The notes under the pieces: model-generated
Database searches by the model: none
What the model saw: only the letters and a program-made list of their open reading frames with translations
Told to the model about the DNA's origin: nothing
DNA from: Actinomycetes bacterium
Lineage (GTDB): Bacteria > Actinomycetota > Humimicrobiia > JAHJRV01
NCBI GenBank assembly: GCA_030640275.1
Contig: DAOWJR010000071.1
Coordinates: forward strand, 1-16,074
Direction: 5' to 3'
DNA length: 16,074 bases
Made by a program: the position numbers and the translations under genes
Shown here: piece after piece, positions 1 through 7,171 of the stretch
How the letters are laid out: each line of letters opens with the position of its first letter
How positions within the stretch are numbered: the stretch's first letter is position 1

Positions 1-2
1 CT

Positions 3-218
3 AAAGAAATAATTGAAAATAATTTATCAGAAATTTATACACCTGAACTAGAAATTAAGACTGCAAAAATGATAGCAAAAAAGCAGATGAGAAAATATAA
101 AAACTTAGATGAAAAAGTAATAAAAAGAAGAATTATTAATTTCCTTCTAAGAAAAGGTTATAATTACTCAGTTATAGAATCAATTCTTCCAGAAATTCTT
201 GAAAATTTATTTAATTAA
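3..218 (+). CDS. recX: RecX, regulatory protein of RecA (C-terminal part only)
   Basis: The window opens inside this gene. The readable frame starts at base 3 and gives 71 residues before TAA at 216-218. RecX binds RecA filaments and RecA monomers and limits recombinase activity. The visible part fits the helical C-terminal repeats of RecX: an Ala/Lys-rich helix (TAKMIAKKQMRKY), then a run resembling the family's 'RRkl.nFLlRKGyny..I' pattern (KRRIINFLLRKGYNYSVIES), which is the most diagnostic stretch. A family RecX is usually 150-270 residues, so at least half lies upstream, probably preceded by recA. The stop codon overlaps the -35 region of the next transcription unit, so recX ends its operon without a hairpin terminator of its own. 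The assignment rests on the C-terminal pattern and on synteny with rny, spoVS and miaB. Confidence 0.8.
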   Translation, partial: KEIIENNLSEIYTPELEIKTAKMIAKKQMRKYKNLDEKVIKRRIINFLLRKGYNYSVIESILPEILENLFN

Positions 219-243
219 GATTTAAAATATGATATGATATAAT
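215..243 (+). promoter_or_regulatory. Sigma-A-type promoter for the riboswitch-tup-moa operon
   Basis: A perfect TATAAT -10 box at 238-243 lies 17 bp downstream of TTAAGA (215-220), which matches the -35 consensus at 4 of 6 positions and overlaps the recX stop codon. Transcription would begin near 250, about 10-12 nt before the first paired base of the riboswitch aptamer, as expected for a leader RNA. Confidence 0.65.
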
Positions 244-259
244 TCTTGAAAATTGAATA

Positions 260-379
260 TTGCTCCGAGTTAAACATCTAAGGATTTATCTATGATGTTT
301 AACCGGTAAGATAATAAAAAATTATCTTTAAGGGTCAGTTTTGGAAACGAATTGGCCTCCCGTGCTTGGAAAGGAGTAA
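260..379 (+). promoter_or_regulatory. Moco-family (molybdenum/tungsten cofactor) riboswitch aptamer
   Basis: The closing stem P1 pairs CTCC (263-266) with GGAG (373-376). Inside it are three hairpins: a perfect 10-bp stem 269-278/294-303, an 8-bp AT stem 308-315/321-328, and a 9-10 bp stem at about 333-341/349-357 capped by a GAAA (GNRA) tetraloop at 344-347. The 3' side carries the hallmark block GGCCTCCCGTGCTTGGAAAG (354-373), as I recall it from the Moco RNA motif (Rfam MOCO_RNA_motif). The genes behind it are tungstate uptake and moaA/moaC, typical Moco-RNA targets. Variants of this RNA have been proposed to sense the tungsten cofactor (Tuco), depending on whether one hairpin (P3) is present. 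I could not align it to decide which ligand applies. Confidence 0.9.
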
Positions 380-385
380 AAAATT

Positions 386-427
386 AAACACCAAAATCTT
401 TTCTACACGAGAGGAAGGTGTTTTTTT
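386..427 (+). terminator. Riboswitch-controlled intrinsic terminator (expression platform)
   Basis: AAACACC (386-392) pairs with GGTGTTT (417-423), and an inner stem pairs CTTTTC (398-403) with GAGAGG (409-414) around a TACAC loop. A T-run follows to 427. The competing pairing is visible: CACGAGAGG (406-414) is complementary at 8 of 9 positions to CCTCCCGTG (356-364) in the aptamer core. Ligand-free RNA can therefore form the anti-terminator, while a folded aptamer frees 406-414 for the terminator. This predicts an OFF switch with cofactor bound. Confidence 0.85.
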
Positions 428-527
428 ATTTTCTAATATTATATTCGAAGTAATAATAATCTAAAATAGCTTCAAAAACTAATACTTAAAGAAAGATAGA
501 AAAGCTAAAAAAATAAGGAGGAAAAGA

Positions 528-1358
528 ATGAGAAAAATAATATCTATTTTGATAGTATCTATGCTTTTGATTATTTATGTGATTGGATGTGCAACAACGA
601 GTAAAATAGAAGAAAAAGAGATTATTTTATCTACTACAACAAGCACATATGATTCTGGTCTTTTAGATAAATTAATTCCAGCATTTGAGAAAAAATATAA
701 TATTTCTGTAACACCAATTGCTGTTGGAACTGGAGAAGCATTGAGAATGGGAGAGAGGGGAGAAGTGGATGTTGTTTTAGTTCATGCGAGATCTGCAGAA
801 GATAAATTTGTAGAGGAGGGATTTGGCGTTAACAGAAAAGATGTAATGCATAATGATTTTGTAATAATTGGTCCAGAAGAAGATCCTGCAAATATAAATG
901 ATTTAAAAAAAGTTGTGGATGTTTTCAAAACTATAAGTGAAAATGAGATTTTATTTGCTTCAAGAGGAGATGATTCTGGAACGCATAAGAAAGAAAAGAA
1001 GATATGGGAAGAAGCTGGAGTGGAGCCCAAGGGAGATTGGCATATAGAAGTTGGTCAAGGAATGGCAAATACAATTATGGTAGCTAATGAAAAAAATGCT
1101 TATACACTAACTGATAGAGGAACATATCTTTCTCAACAGGATAATATACAACTTGTAATATTATTTGAAGGAGACCCTCTTCTTTTAAATCCATATGGTA
1201 TAATTGCAGTAAATCCTGATAAACATCCAAAAGCCAATTATGAAGGAGCAATGAAATTTATTGAATTCATAACTTCAAAAGAGGGACAGGGGATAATAAA
1301 GAACTTTGGTATTGAAAAATATGGACAACCATTATTTTTCCCAGATGTAATCAAATAA
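528..1358 (+). CDS. tupA: TupA, tungstate-binding lipoprotein of an ABC importer
   Basis: This is the extracytoplasmic solute-binding component for tungstate import. The 276-residue protein begins with a lipoprotein signal: basic MRKI, a hydrophobic stretch, and a lipobox ending VIGC with the lipidated Cys at residue 21. The mature N terminus has the TupA-family oxyanion loop LSTTTSTYDSGLLD (about residues 34-47), and the family blocks VDVVLVHA and SRGDDSGTHKKE follow. The Thr/Ser-rich loop and the DSGTH block separate TupA from ModA and WtpA. The ATG has a strong AGGAGG Shine-Dalgarno 6 nt upstream. It is the first gene behind the Moco-type riboswitch, with tupB 44 bp downstream. Selectivity for tungstate over molybdate is inferred from family identity only. 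Confidence 0.92.
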   Translation: MRKIISILIVSMLLIIYVIGCATTSKIEEKEIILSTTTSTYDSGLLDKLIPAFEKKYNISVTPIAVGTGEALRMGERGEVDVVLVHARSAEDKFVEEGFGVNRKDVMHNDFVIIGPEEDPANINDLKKVVDVFKTISENEILFASRGDDSGTHKKEKKIWEEAGVEPKGDWHIEVGQGMANTIMVANEKNAYTLTDRGTYLSQQDNIQLVILFEGDPLLLNPYGIIAVNPDKHPKANYEGAMKFIEFITSKEGQGIIKNFGIEKYGQPLFFPDVIK

Positions 1359-1402
1359 TGAAATTCCTTAAATTTTTTTAATTAAAAATAGTAATTTTTA
1401 AT

Positions 1403-2110
1403 ATGGATATATTTATTGAAGGAATAAAACAAGCAATTCAATTACTTGTAGAATTAAATAGAGAAATCTTTTTAATTCCCTGGCGTTCTCTTTTAGTATC
1501 AGGTCCTTCTGTTCTAATATCTTTACTTATAGGAATGCCTATAGGTGTAATAATGGGACTTGCAAAATTCCCTGGGAGAAAATTATTATTATCTCTCATA
1601 TATACTGGTATGGGATTTCCTCCCACAGTCGTTGGACTATTTGTTGCTTTACTTCTCTGGAGAAGTGGTCCTTTAGGTTATTTATCTCTTTTATACTCAC
1701 CAACTGCAATGATTATAGCTCAAGTCATAATTGCAACTCCAATAGTGGCTGGTTTAATTCTTGCTGCAATGCAACAACTTGATCCCAAATTGCAACTTCA
1801 GGCTCTATCCTTAGGTGCTAATAAACTGCAGCTTCTCTGGACATTAATTAAGGAAGCTAGAATTACCTCATTAGCTGCAATTATGGCTGCATTTGGTGGA
1901 ATAATATCAGAAGTTGGTTCAGCTATGATTGTAGGTGGAAATATTAAAGGAAAAACAAGAATTTTAACCACTGCTATTGTGCTATTTACGAGAATGGGTA
2001 AATTTGAGAAAGCAATTGCAGTATCAATAATACTTTTATTTTTATCTTTTCTTGCCAACTTTGCACTTACTTATATTCAGCAGAGAGAGAGGATTTATTG
2101 GAAACATTAG
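1403..2110 (+). CDS. tupB: TupB, tungstate ABC transporter permease
   Basis: This integral membrane subunit forms the tungstate channel with TupC. The 235-residue protein is strongly hydrophobic, with about five to six membrane spans. The cytoplasmic EAA loop that docks on the ATPase is visible as KEARITSLAAIMAAFGGIIS (about residues 149-168), followed by the conserved EVGSAMIVGGNIKG segment of TupB/molybdate-type permeases. Length is normal for TupB (about 225-240). The ATG at 1403 has no clear Shine-Dalgarno, only AT-rich sequence, so translation may lean on coupling from tupA. The 3' end overlaps tupC by 13 nt. Confidence 0.92.
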   Translation: MDIFIEGIKQAIQLLVELNREIFLIPWRSLLVSGPSVLISLLIGMPIGVIMGLAKFPGRKLLLSLIYTGMGFPPTVVGLFVALLLWRSGPLGYLSLLYSPTAMIIAQVIIATPIVAGLILAAMQQLDPKLQLQALSLGANKLQLLWTLIKEARITSLAAIMAAFGGIISEVGSAMIVGGNIKGKTRILTTAIVLFTRMGKFEKAIAVSIILLFLSFLANFALTYIQQRERIYWKH

Positions 2111-3186
2111 TTAAGGTAGAAAATTTAATACATAAATATGACGATAAGATTGTTTTAGATATTGAAGAATTTGAGTTGAATAGGGGTGAAGTATTAGCAT
2201 TAGTTGGATCTAATGGAGCTGGTAAAAGCACATTTCTTAGAATCCTGAATCTTTTGGAAAAACCTTCTCGAGGAACAGTTAAAATATTTGGAGTTTTTCC
2301 TACAAATAATAAGCAAAAACATATTCTAAGAAGAAGAATGGCAATGGTATTTCAAGAACCCTTACTTTTTAAATCTACTGTTTATAATAATGTATCATAT
2401 GGTCTTAAAATGAGAAAAAAGAATAAAGATTTTATAAAGAATAAGGTTTTAGAAACATTAGAAAAGTTTGGAATTTCTCATCTTATAAATAGACAGGCTG
2501 GAACACTTTCTGGAGGAGAGGCACAACGTGTTTCACTTGCAAGAGCATTAGTTTTAGAACCTGAAATTTTGTTATTGGATGAACCTTTCGCTGCATTAGA
2601 TCAACCGACAAGGGAAGAGTTGAGAGATGATTTATATAAAATAATAAGAAAAGAAAATCAAACAACATTACATGTGACCCATGATAGAAATGAAGCTTTG
2701 GTCATTTCTGACAATGTTGCTGTAATAAATGAAGGAGAGATTCTTCAGAGGGGAAGGACAGAGAGTGTTTTTAATAGACCAATTAATGAATTTGTAGCAA
2801 ATTTCTTGGGAGTAGAAACTATTTTATATGGAAAAATTACAAGTAAGAGAAATGGACTTTGTATAGTAAGTATTAATAATCAGAAACTGGAAGTAGTATC
2901 TGACTTAGGAGAGGGTGAGAAGGTTATTGCTTGTATTCGTCCTGAAAATGTAACACTTTTGAAATATTCATTAAAAGCGCCTCTTACAAGTGCAAGAAAT
3001 TCATTTATCTCAACTATTAAAGATATTTCTTCCTATGGACTTGTTTATAGAGTTGCTATGGATTGTGGTTTTAATTTGACATCATTTATAACAAGAGAAT
3101 CCTTGGATAGATTAAATCTAAAAATTGGAGAAAAAATTATTTCCAGTATAAAAGCAACTTCAATCCATCTATTATCAAGAAAATAA
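2098..3186 (+). CDS. tupC: TupC, tungstate ABC transporter ATP-binding protein with C-terminal TOBE-like domain
   Basis: This ATPase powers TupB. All nucleotide-binding motifs are intact: Walker A GSNGAGKST (residues 37-45), Q-loop VFQEP, signature LSGGEAQR (from about residue 137), Walker B LLLDEP (Asp161, Glu162) and switch His195 (HVTHD). Residues after about 235 form a second region with VETILYGKI and IRPENVTLL blocks, typical of TOBE-type domains that bind oxyanions in ModC/WtpC-like ATPases, so activity might be tuned by cytoplasmic oxyanion. This makes 362 residues, longer than minimal TupC proteins. The start is TTG at 2098, inside the end of tupB, with a purine-rich GAGAGAGAGG ribosome site just upstream. 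The 13-nt overlap suggests translational coupling. Confidence 0.9.
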   Translation: METLVKVENLIHKYDDKIVLDIEEFELNRGEVLALVGSNGAGKSTFLRILNLLEKPSRGTVKIFGVFPTNNKQKHILRRRMAMVFQEPLLFKSTVYNNVSYGLKMRKKNKDFIKNKVLETLEKFGISHLINRQAGTLSGGEAQRVSLARALVLEPEILLLDEPFAALDQPTREELRDDLYKIIRKENQTTLHVTHDRNEALVISDNVAVINEGEILQRGRTESVFNRPINEFVANFLGVETILYGKITSKRNGLCIVSINNQKLEVVSDLGEGEKVIACIRPENVTLLKYSLKAPLTSARNSFISTIKDISSYGLVYRVAMDCGFNLTSFITRESLDRLNLKIGEKIISSIKATSIHLLSRK

Positions 3187-3237
3187 AATAAATATAATAG
3201 TTTGTATAAACATAAATTTTGCAGGGTAAAAAATAAA

Positions 3238-4191
3238 ATGTTAGATAGGTTTGGTAGAAATATCGAATATTTAAGAATTTCTGTAACTGATAGATGTAAT
3301 TTAAGATGCATATATTGCATGCCAGAAAAAGGTATCTCGTCAATTGGTCATGAAGAAGTTCTTAGATATGAAGAAATAGTAAAACTAGTAAAAATTGCTA
3401 CAAAATTGGGAATAAATAAAATAAGAATCACTGGTGGTGAACCACTAATAAGAAAAGATTTAGTGAGTTTTATTGCATTATTAAGGGAAATTGATGAAAT
3501 TGAAGACATATCTCTAACAACAAATGGAATATTTCTGGAAAGATATTTAGATAATCTAATAAGCGCAGGTTTAAATAGAATTAATATTAGTTTAGATTCA
3601 TTAAATCCAAAAATTTATAAACATATAACTCGTAGGGGAAACCTTAATGATGTGATCAAAGGTTTAAAAAAAGCAATTGATTCTTCAATCAGACCTATAA
3701 AAATAAATGTTGTAGTAATGAAAAATATAAATGATAATTTAGAAGATTTTGCAAAATTGTCAATGATAGAACCTGTTCATATAAGATTTATTGAATATAT
3801 GCCAGTAACAGGTATAGAAAAAATAAGAGGCTTAACTGAAGAAGAAATGCTAAATGAGTTGAATAAATATGGAAAATTAATAAAACCTAAAAATCCTTTT
3901 GGTTATGGACCAGCAATATATTATAAATATAAAAATGCTATGGGAACTATTGGTTTAATATGTTCAAATTCACATAACTTCTGTGATAAGTGCAATCGTT
4001 TAAGATTAACATCTGATGGTAAACTTAAACCCTGTCTTTTTGGGGAAGAAGAAGTAGATATTAAAACCATGCTAAGAAATAATGTTTCAGATAATATTTT
4101 AAAAGAAGCATTTAAAAAAGCAATTTACATTAAACCCCAAAAAAGAAAAATAAATCAAAAAATTCATTATATGTATCATATAGGTGGGTAA
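3238..4191 (+). CDS. moaA: MoaA, GTP 3',8-cyclase (radical SAM), first step of molybdopterin synthesis
   Basis: MoaA converts GTP to 3',8-cyclo-GTP. From ATG 3238 the 317-residue protein starts MLDRFGR, the usual MoaA N terminus. An in-frame TTG at 3202 would add 12 non-conserved residues. The SAM-binding [4Fe-4S] motif CX3CX2C is Cys20, Cys24, Cys27, followed by a GGEP motif. The second, substrate-binding cluster CX2CX13C is Cys249, Cys252, Cys266. The chain ends in the Gly-Gly tail that MoaA inserts into its active site. A weak AGGG Shine-Dalgarno lies 11 nt upstream. moaC follows after 38 bp, so both enzymes of cPMP formation are co-expressed behind the riboswitch. Confidence 0.95.
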   Translation: MLDRFGRNIEYLRISVTDRCNLRCIYCMPEKGISSIGHEEVLRYEEIVKLVKIATKLGINKIRITGGEPLIRKDLVSFIALLREIDEIEDISLTTNGIFLERYLDNLISAGLNRINISLDSLNPKIYKHITRRGNLNDVIKGLKKAIDSSIRPIKINVVVMKNINDNLEDFAKLSMIEPVHIRFIEYMPVTGIEKIRGLTEEEMLNELNKYGKLIKPKNPFGYGPAIYYKYKNAMGTIGLICSNSHNFCDKCNRLRLTSDGKLKPCLFGEEEVDIKTMLRNNVSDNILKEAFKKAIYIKPQKRKINQKIHYMYHIGG

Positions 4192-4229
4192 TTAATAAAA
4201 AATTCATTAAAATAAAAGATGGTGATTTT

Positions 4230-4712
4230 ATGAAAGAAATAAGCCATGTTGATTTCAAGGGTAAAGCAAAGATGGTAGATGTTTCTGAAAAGCCTGTTAC
4301 CAGTAGGAGTGCTAAGGCATGTGGAAAAATATTGATGAAAGAAGAAACATTGAATTTGATTGAAAAGCTTGAGATAAAAAAAGGTGATGTACTTGCAGTT
4401 GCAAAAATAGCAGGAATAATGGCAGCCAAAAAGACACATGAGTTAATTCCACTTTGTCATCCATTATCAATAACAGATATAAAAATAGAATTTGAATTGA
4501 AAGAGAAGGATAAAAATTTTTATATAACCTGTTCTTCGAAGGTAAAGTGTGATGGAAAAACTGGTGCAGAGATGGAAGCTTTAATTTCTACATCAATAGC
4601 TCTATTAACTATTTATGATATGTGTAAAGGAATTGATAGAGATATGATAATTGGAGATATTAGGCTAATTGAAAAAAGTGGTGGAAAAAGTGGCAAATGG
4701 AAAAGAAAATAA
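4230..4712 (+). CDS. moaC: MoaC, cyclic pyranopterin monophosphate synthase
   Basis: MoaC completes cPMP formation by rearranging the MoaA product 3',8-cyclo-GTP. The 160-residue length is normal. Family blocks are intact: MVDVSEK near the N terminus, LIPLCHPL (His77), GKTGAEMEAL, LLTIYDMCK and the C-terminal KSGGKSG. Lys51 and Lys133 occupy the positions of the two catalytic lysines of E. coli MoaC. The Shine-Dalgarno is weak (GATGGTGA). This is the last gene of the operon; moaB/mog, moaD, moaE and moeA are not in the window, so later steps must be encoded elsewhere. No GC-rich terminator follows directly. The next one is at 5149-5173. Confidence 0.95.
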   Translation: MKEISHVDFKGKAKMVDVSEKPVTSRSAKACGKILMKEETLNLIEKLEIKKGDVLAVAKIAGIMAAKKTHELIPLCHPLSITDIKIEFELKEKDKNFYITCSSKVKCDGKTGAEMEALISTSIALLTIYDMCKGIDRDMIIGDIRLIEKSGGKSGKWKRK

Positions 4713-4773
4713 ATATATTTTTAACATTTTATTATTGTCACAACAAATATTAATTATTTACTTAGTTTTTTTC

Positions 4774-4802
4774 TTGACTAAATAAATATATAGAGTTAGA
4801 AT
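4774..4802 (+). promoter_or_regulatory. Sigma-A-type promoter in the moaC-rny gap
   Basis: TTGACT (4774-4779) and TAGAAT (4797-4802) each match consensus at 5 of 6 positions, with an ideal 17-bp spacer. A transcript would start near 4809 and run about 360 nt to the terminator at 5149-5173, or through it into rny. No coding frame is recognisable in that stretch. Confidence 0.55.
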
Positions 4803-5148
4803 TATCCAAGGCTTGAAATTAATTCTCTATTTAGATAGATTAATTAAAACTTAGAAATAAAGTTAAAGCAAAAAAAGTAAGTTTAATAAAATATCTGATA
4901 AATAATGATTATAAACATTTAAGGTCTATTAGACAAATAATGATAAATAGAAAAAAATGAATTCAAATTTTTTAGATATTTTTTAAAAAATTATTGTTTT
5001 AAAAACCGATATTTAATTAATAGATATAAGTATTAAATTTTAAAGAATATTTAAAAGAACAGATATACATTTATAACTATAACCTTTTAAGTAGTAATTA
5101 TTATTAGTAGTATAAATATTTAAAAAATTCTTATAATGAAATTGTTTC
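4803..5148 (+). other. Very AT-rich leader or possible untranslated transcript upstream of rny
   Basis: This stretch, together with 4713-4773, has no recognisable gene on either strand and is conspicuously poor in G and C. It is bounded by a good promoter and a strong terminator. I see no conserved RNA motif and no GC-containing stem before 5149. A TATAAT at 5132-5137 could be a second -10 box, but it has no matching -35. The stretch may be a long 5' leader of rny, a small RNA, or junction DNA left where the tup-moa cluster meets the recX-rny backbone. Confidence 0.4.
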
Positions 5149-5173
5149 AAGCCGAGATTTACTCGGCTTTTTT
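5149..5173 (+). terminator. Intrinsic terminator immediately upstream of rny
   Basis: AAGCCGAG (5149-5156) and CTCGGCTT (5162-5169) form a perfect 8-bp stem with an ATTTA loop, followed by TTTT at 5170-5173. The T-run ends about 11 nt before the rny Shine-Dalgarno, so no promoter fits between the two. Any rny message must start upstream and read through this hairpin, or start just before it and carry it as a 5' stem. Confidence 0.85.
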
Positions 5174-5196
5174 ATATTTTGAAAGGAGGAAATAAA

Positions 5197-6744
5197 ATTA
5201 ATCATCAATTATTGATTTTTATTATTATAGCGACTCTTGGGTTAGCTTTAGGAATAACAATTGGTTACTGGATCAGAAGATATTTATTCAGAGGTCGAAA
5301 AGAACGGGCAGAAAAGTCAGCAAAAGAAATCATAGAATTAGCAAAGAAAGAAGCAGAAGCTATTAAGAAAGAAAGGTTAGTTGAAGCAAAGGACAGAGCT
5401 TATAAAATTCGTTTAGAAGAAGAAGACAAATTGAGGAATCTAAGAAACGATTTGAGGAAATTAGAAAGTCGTATAGCACATAGAGAAAGTATTGTAGATA
5501 AAAAATCATTGAAGTTGGATAGAAGAATATCTATTATTGCGAGAACTGAAAAGGAAATTAATTTAGTAAAGGAAGAGTTAGAAAAGAATTTGCAGGAACA
5601 AAAAACTAGATTAGAAAATATTGCTGGTTTGTCTTCTGCTGATGCAAAAGCTGTTCTTATGAAAAGATTAGAGGAAGAAGCAAGATTTGATAGTGCTAAA
5701 AAAATAAGAGAGATAGAAGAAGAAGCAAAGGAAATAGCTGAAGGAAAAGCAAAGGAAATAATCTCAACTGCAATTCAAAGATATGCAAATGATTATGTTG
5801 CAGAAACAACAGTTTCGGTAGTTCCACTTCCAAATGATGAAATGAAGGGAAGAATTATTGGAAGGGAAGGAAGAAATATCAGAGCTTTCGAGCAATTAAC
5901 GGGAGTAAATTTAATAGTAGATGATACACCTGAAGCAGTTATACTTTCATGCTTTAATCCCGTTAGAAGAGAAAAAGCAAGAATTGCGTTAGAGGAATTG
6001 GTTGCTGATGGTAGGATTCATCCAGCAAAAATTGAAGAGAAATTTGAAAAAGCAAATAAAATTGTTGAGAATCAAATAAAAATTGCAGGTGAAAAAGCGG
6101 TCTTTGACGCTGGTATAGCTGGATTAAACAAGGAACTTATTAAAATTTTAGGAGCATTGAAATATAGAACAAGTTTTGGTCAGAATGTACTTCAACACTC
6201 TATAGAGGTTGCTCATTTTTCGGGAATTATGGCTTCAGAGCTGGGAATAAATGTTAAAAAAGCTAAGAGAGCTGGACTACTTCATGATATTGGAAAGGCA
6301 ATTGATCATGAGGTAGATGGTCCACATGCTGTTATTGGAGCTAAACTCGCAAAAAAACTTCAGGAGTCAAATGATATTGTGCATGCAATTCATGCTCATC
6401 ATGAAGATATAGAACAGCAGAGTATTTTGGATGTGATAATTACTGCTGCAGATACTATTTCAGGTGCAAGACCCAGTGCAAGAAGACAAACTTTAGAGAG
6501 TTATATTAAAAGATTAGATAGTCTTGAAGGTATAGCAAAAGAATTTAAAGGTGTAGAAAAATGTTATGCAATTCAAGCTGGAAGAGAAATTAGGGTAATG
6601 GTTTATCCAGACTTGGTAGATGATGATCAATCCGCTAGAATAGCAAGAGAATTGGCTGCGAAAATTGAAGAGGAATTGGAATATCCAGGTCAAATCAAGG
6701 TAAACGTAATCAGAGAAAAAAGATCAATTGAATATGCAAAATAA
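5197..6744 (+). CDS. rny: RNase Y, membrane-anchored endoribonuclease
   Basis: RNase Y initiates mRNA decay at the membrane in many Gram-positive-type bacteria. Domain order is canonical: an N-terminal membrane helix (about residues 4-24), a long Glu/Lys/Arg-rich coiled coil to about 190, a KH domain with GRIIGREGRN (218-227), and an HD domain with His334 and His363-Asp364 (LLHDIGK). Length (515) is normal. The start is unusual. A perfect AAAGGAGG sits at 5182-5189, and 7 nt later the in-frame codon is ATT (5197), giving (M)NHQLLIFII. The in-frame TTG at 5179 precedes the Shine-Dalgarno and would translate it, while TTG 5212 is 22 nt away and cuts into the membrane helix. ATT is therefore my choice. 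ymdB, often next to rny, is absent. Confidence 0.93.
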   Translation: MNHQLLIFIIIATLGLALGITIGYWIRRYLFRGRKERAEKSAKEIIELAKKEAEAIKKERLVEAKDRAYKIRLEEEDKLRNLRNDLRKLESRIAHRESIVDKKSLKLDRRISIIARTEKEINLVKEELEKNLQEQKTRLENIAGLSSADAKAVLMKRLEEEARFDSAKKIREIEEEAKEIAEGKAKEIISTAIQRYANDYVAETTVSVVPLPNDEMKGRIIGREGRNIRAFEQLTGVNLIVDDTPEAVILSCFNPVRREKARIALEELVADGRIHPAKIEEKFEKANKIVENQIKIAGEKAVFDAGIAGLNKELIKILGALKYRTSFGQNVLQHSIEVAHFSGIMASELGINVKKAKRAGLLHDIGKAIDHEVDGPHAVIGAKLAKKLQESNDIVHAIHAHHEDIEQQSILDVIITAADTISGARPSARRQTLESYIKRLDSLEGIAKEFKGVEKCYAIQAGREIRVMVYPDLVDDDQSARIARELAAKIEEELEYPGQIKVNVIREKRSIEYAK

Positions 6745-6756
6745 TAAGTCAAAATA

Positions 6757-6825
6757 CTTGTTTATATTAGTCTATAGTATTACAGAATTAATATAAATAG
6801 GATTAATAGACTTAAATAAAACAAG
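6757..6825 (+). repeat. Interrupted inverted repeat in the rny 3' region
   Basis: Two nested 7-bp arms, CTTGTTT (6757-6763)/AAACAAG (6819-6825) and AGTCTAT (6769-6775)/ATAGACT (6806-6812), could fold a long imperfect hairpin with a 30-nt apical loop, just before the rny terminator. It may be a 3'-UTR structure or only chance in AT-rich DNA. Confidence 0.35.
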
Positions 6826-6850
6826 ATCTAAATCTAAGTAAAATCTAAAA

Positions 6851-6888
6851 ATATGGAAAGAGATACTGCCTCTCTTCCATATTTTTTT
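6851..6888 (+). terminator. Intrinsic terminator of rny
   Basis: ATATGGAA and GAGA on the left arm (6851-6863, with one bulged A) pair with TCTCTTCCATAT (6871-6882) around a TACTGCC loop, followed by a T-rich tract to 6889. It closes the rny transcript and insulates spoVS. The hairpin is near-symmetric, but the T-run lies on the plus-strand side. Confidence 0.8.
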
Positions 6889-6927
6889 TATACCATTTTT
6901 GATTAAAAACAAAAATGAGTTAGAATA

Positions 6928-6936
6928 TGTTATAAT
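6928..6936 (+). promoter_or_regulatory. Extended -10 promoter candidate for spoVS
   Basis: TGTTATAAT (6928-6936) is a perfect extended -10 (TGn plus TATAAT) just after the rny terminator; no good -35 is visible. A second TATAAT at 7124-7129 lies 42 bp before spoVS, also without a clear -35. The whole gap 6889-7171 is otherwise AT-rich and empty. No sporulation sigma-H-type pair could be convincingly fitted. Confidence 0.4.
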
Positions 6937-7171
6937 AGCATAACAATATAGTTTATCTTTATTGTTATACAATGTAAAAATAAAGAGGAGATTTAGGTTT
7001 ATTATAGAATATATAATAAATGCACATATAAATACTAAATATTGTCTCAAAATACAATAAAAACATAACAGGAAAAGTAAAAAATAATTTAGTATTGATT
7101 ATTATCTTAAGAGTTATTAAATATATAATAGAAATAGAGAGTCGAAGAAATAATTATTATAGGAGGTAAAA

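Noticed and set aside
782..2058. Minus-strand open frames within tupA and tupB
   Set aside because: They are shadows of well-conserved genes, with no ribosome sites or recognisable motifs.
3202..3240. TTG start for moaA at 3202
   Set aside because: The 12 extra residues are not family-like; ATG 3238 gives the standard MLDRFGR start.
5179..5181. TTG start for rny at 5179
   Set aside because: It lies before the Shine-Dalgarno and would translate it.
6772..7050. 92-residue minus-strand open frame between rny and spoVS
   Set aside because: It runs through the rny terminator hairpin and encodes low-complexity Ile/Leu/Tyr/Asn-rich sequence expected from AT-rich DNA.
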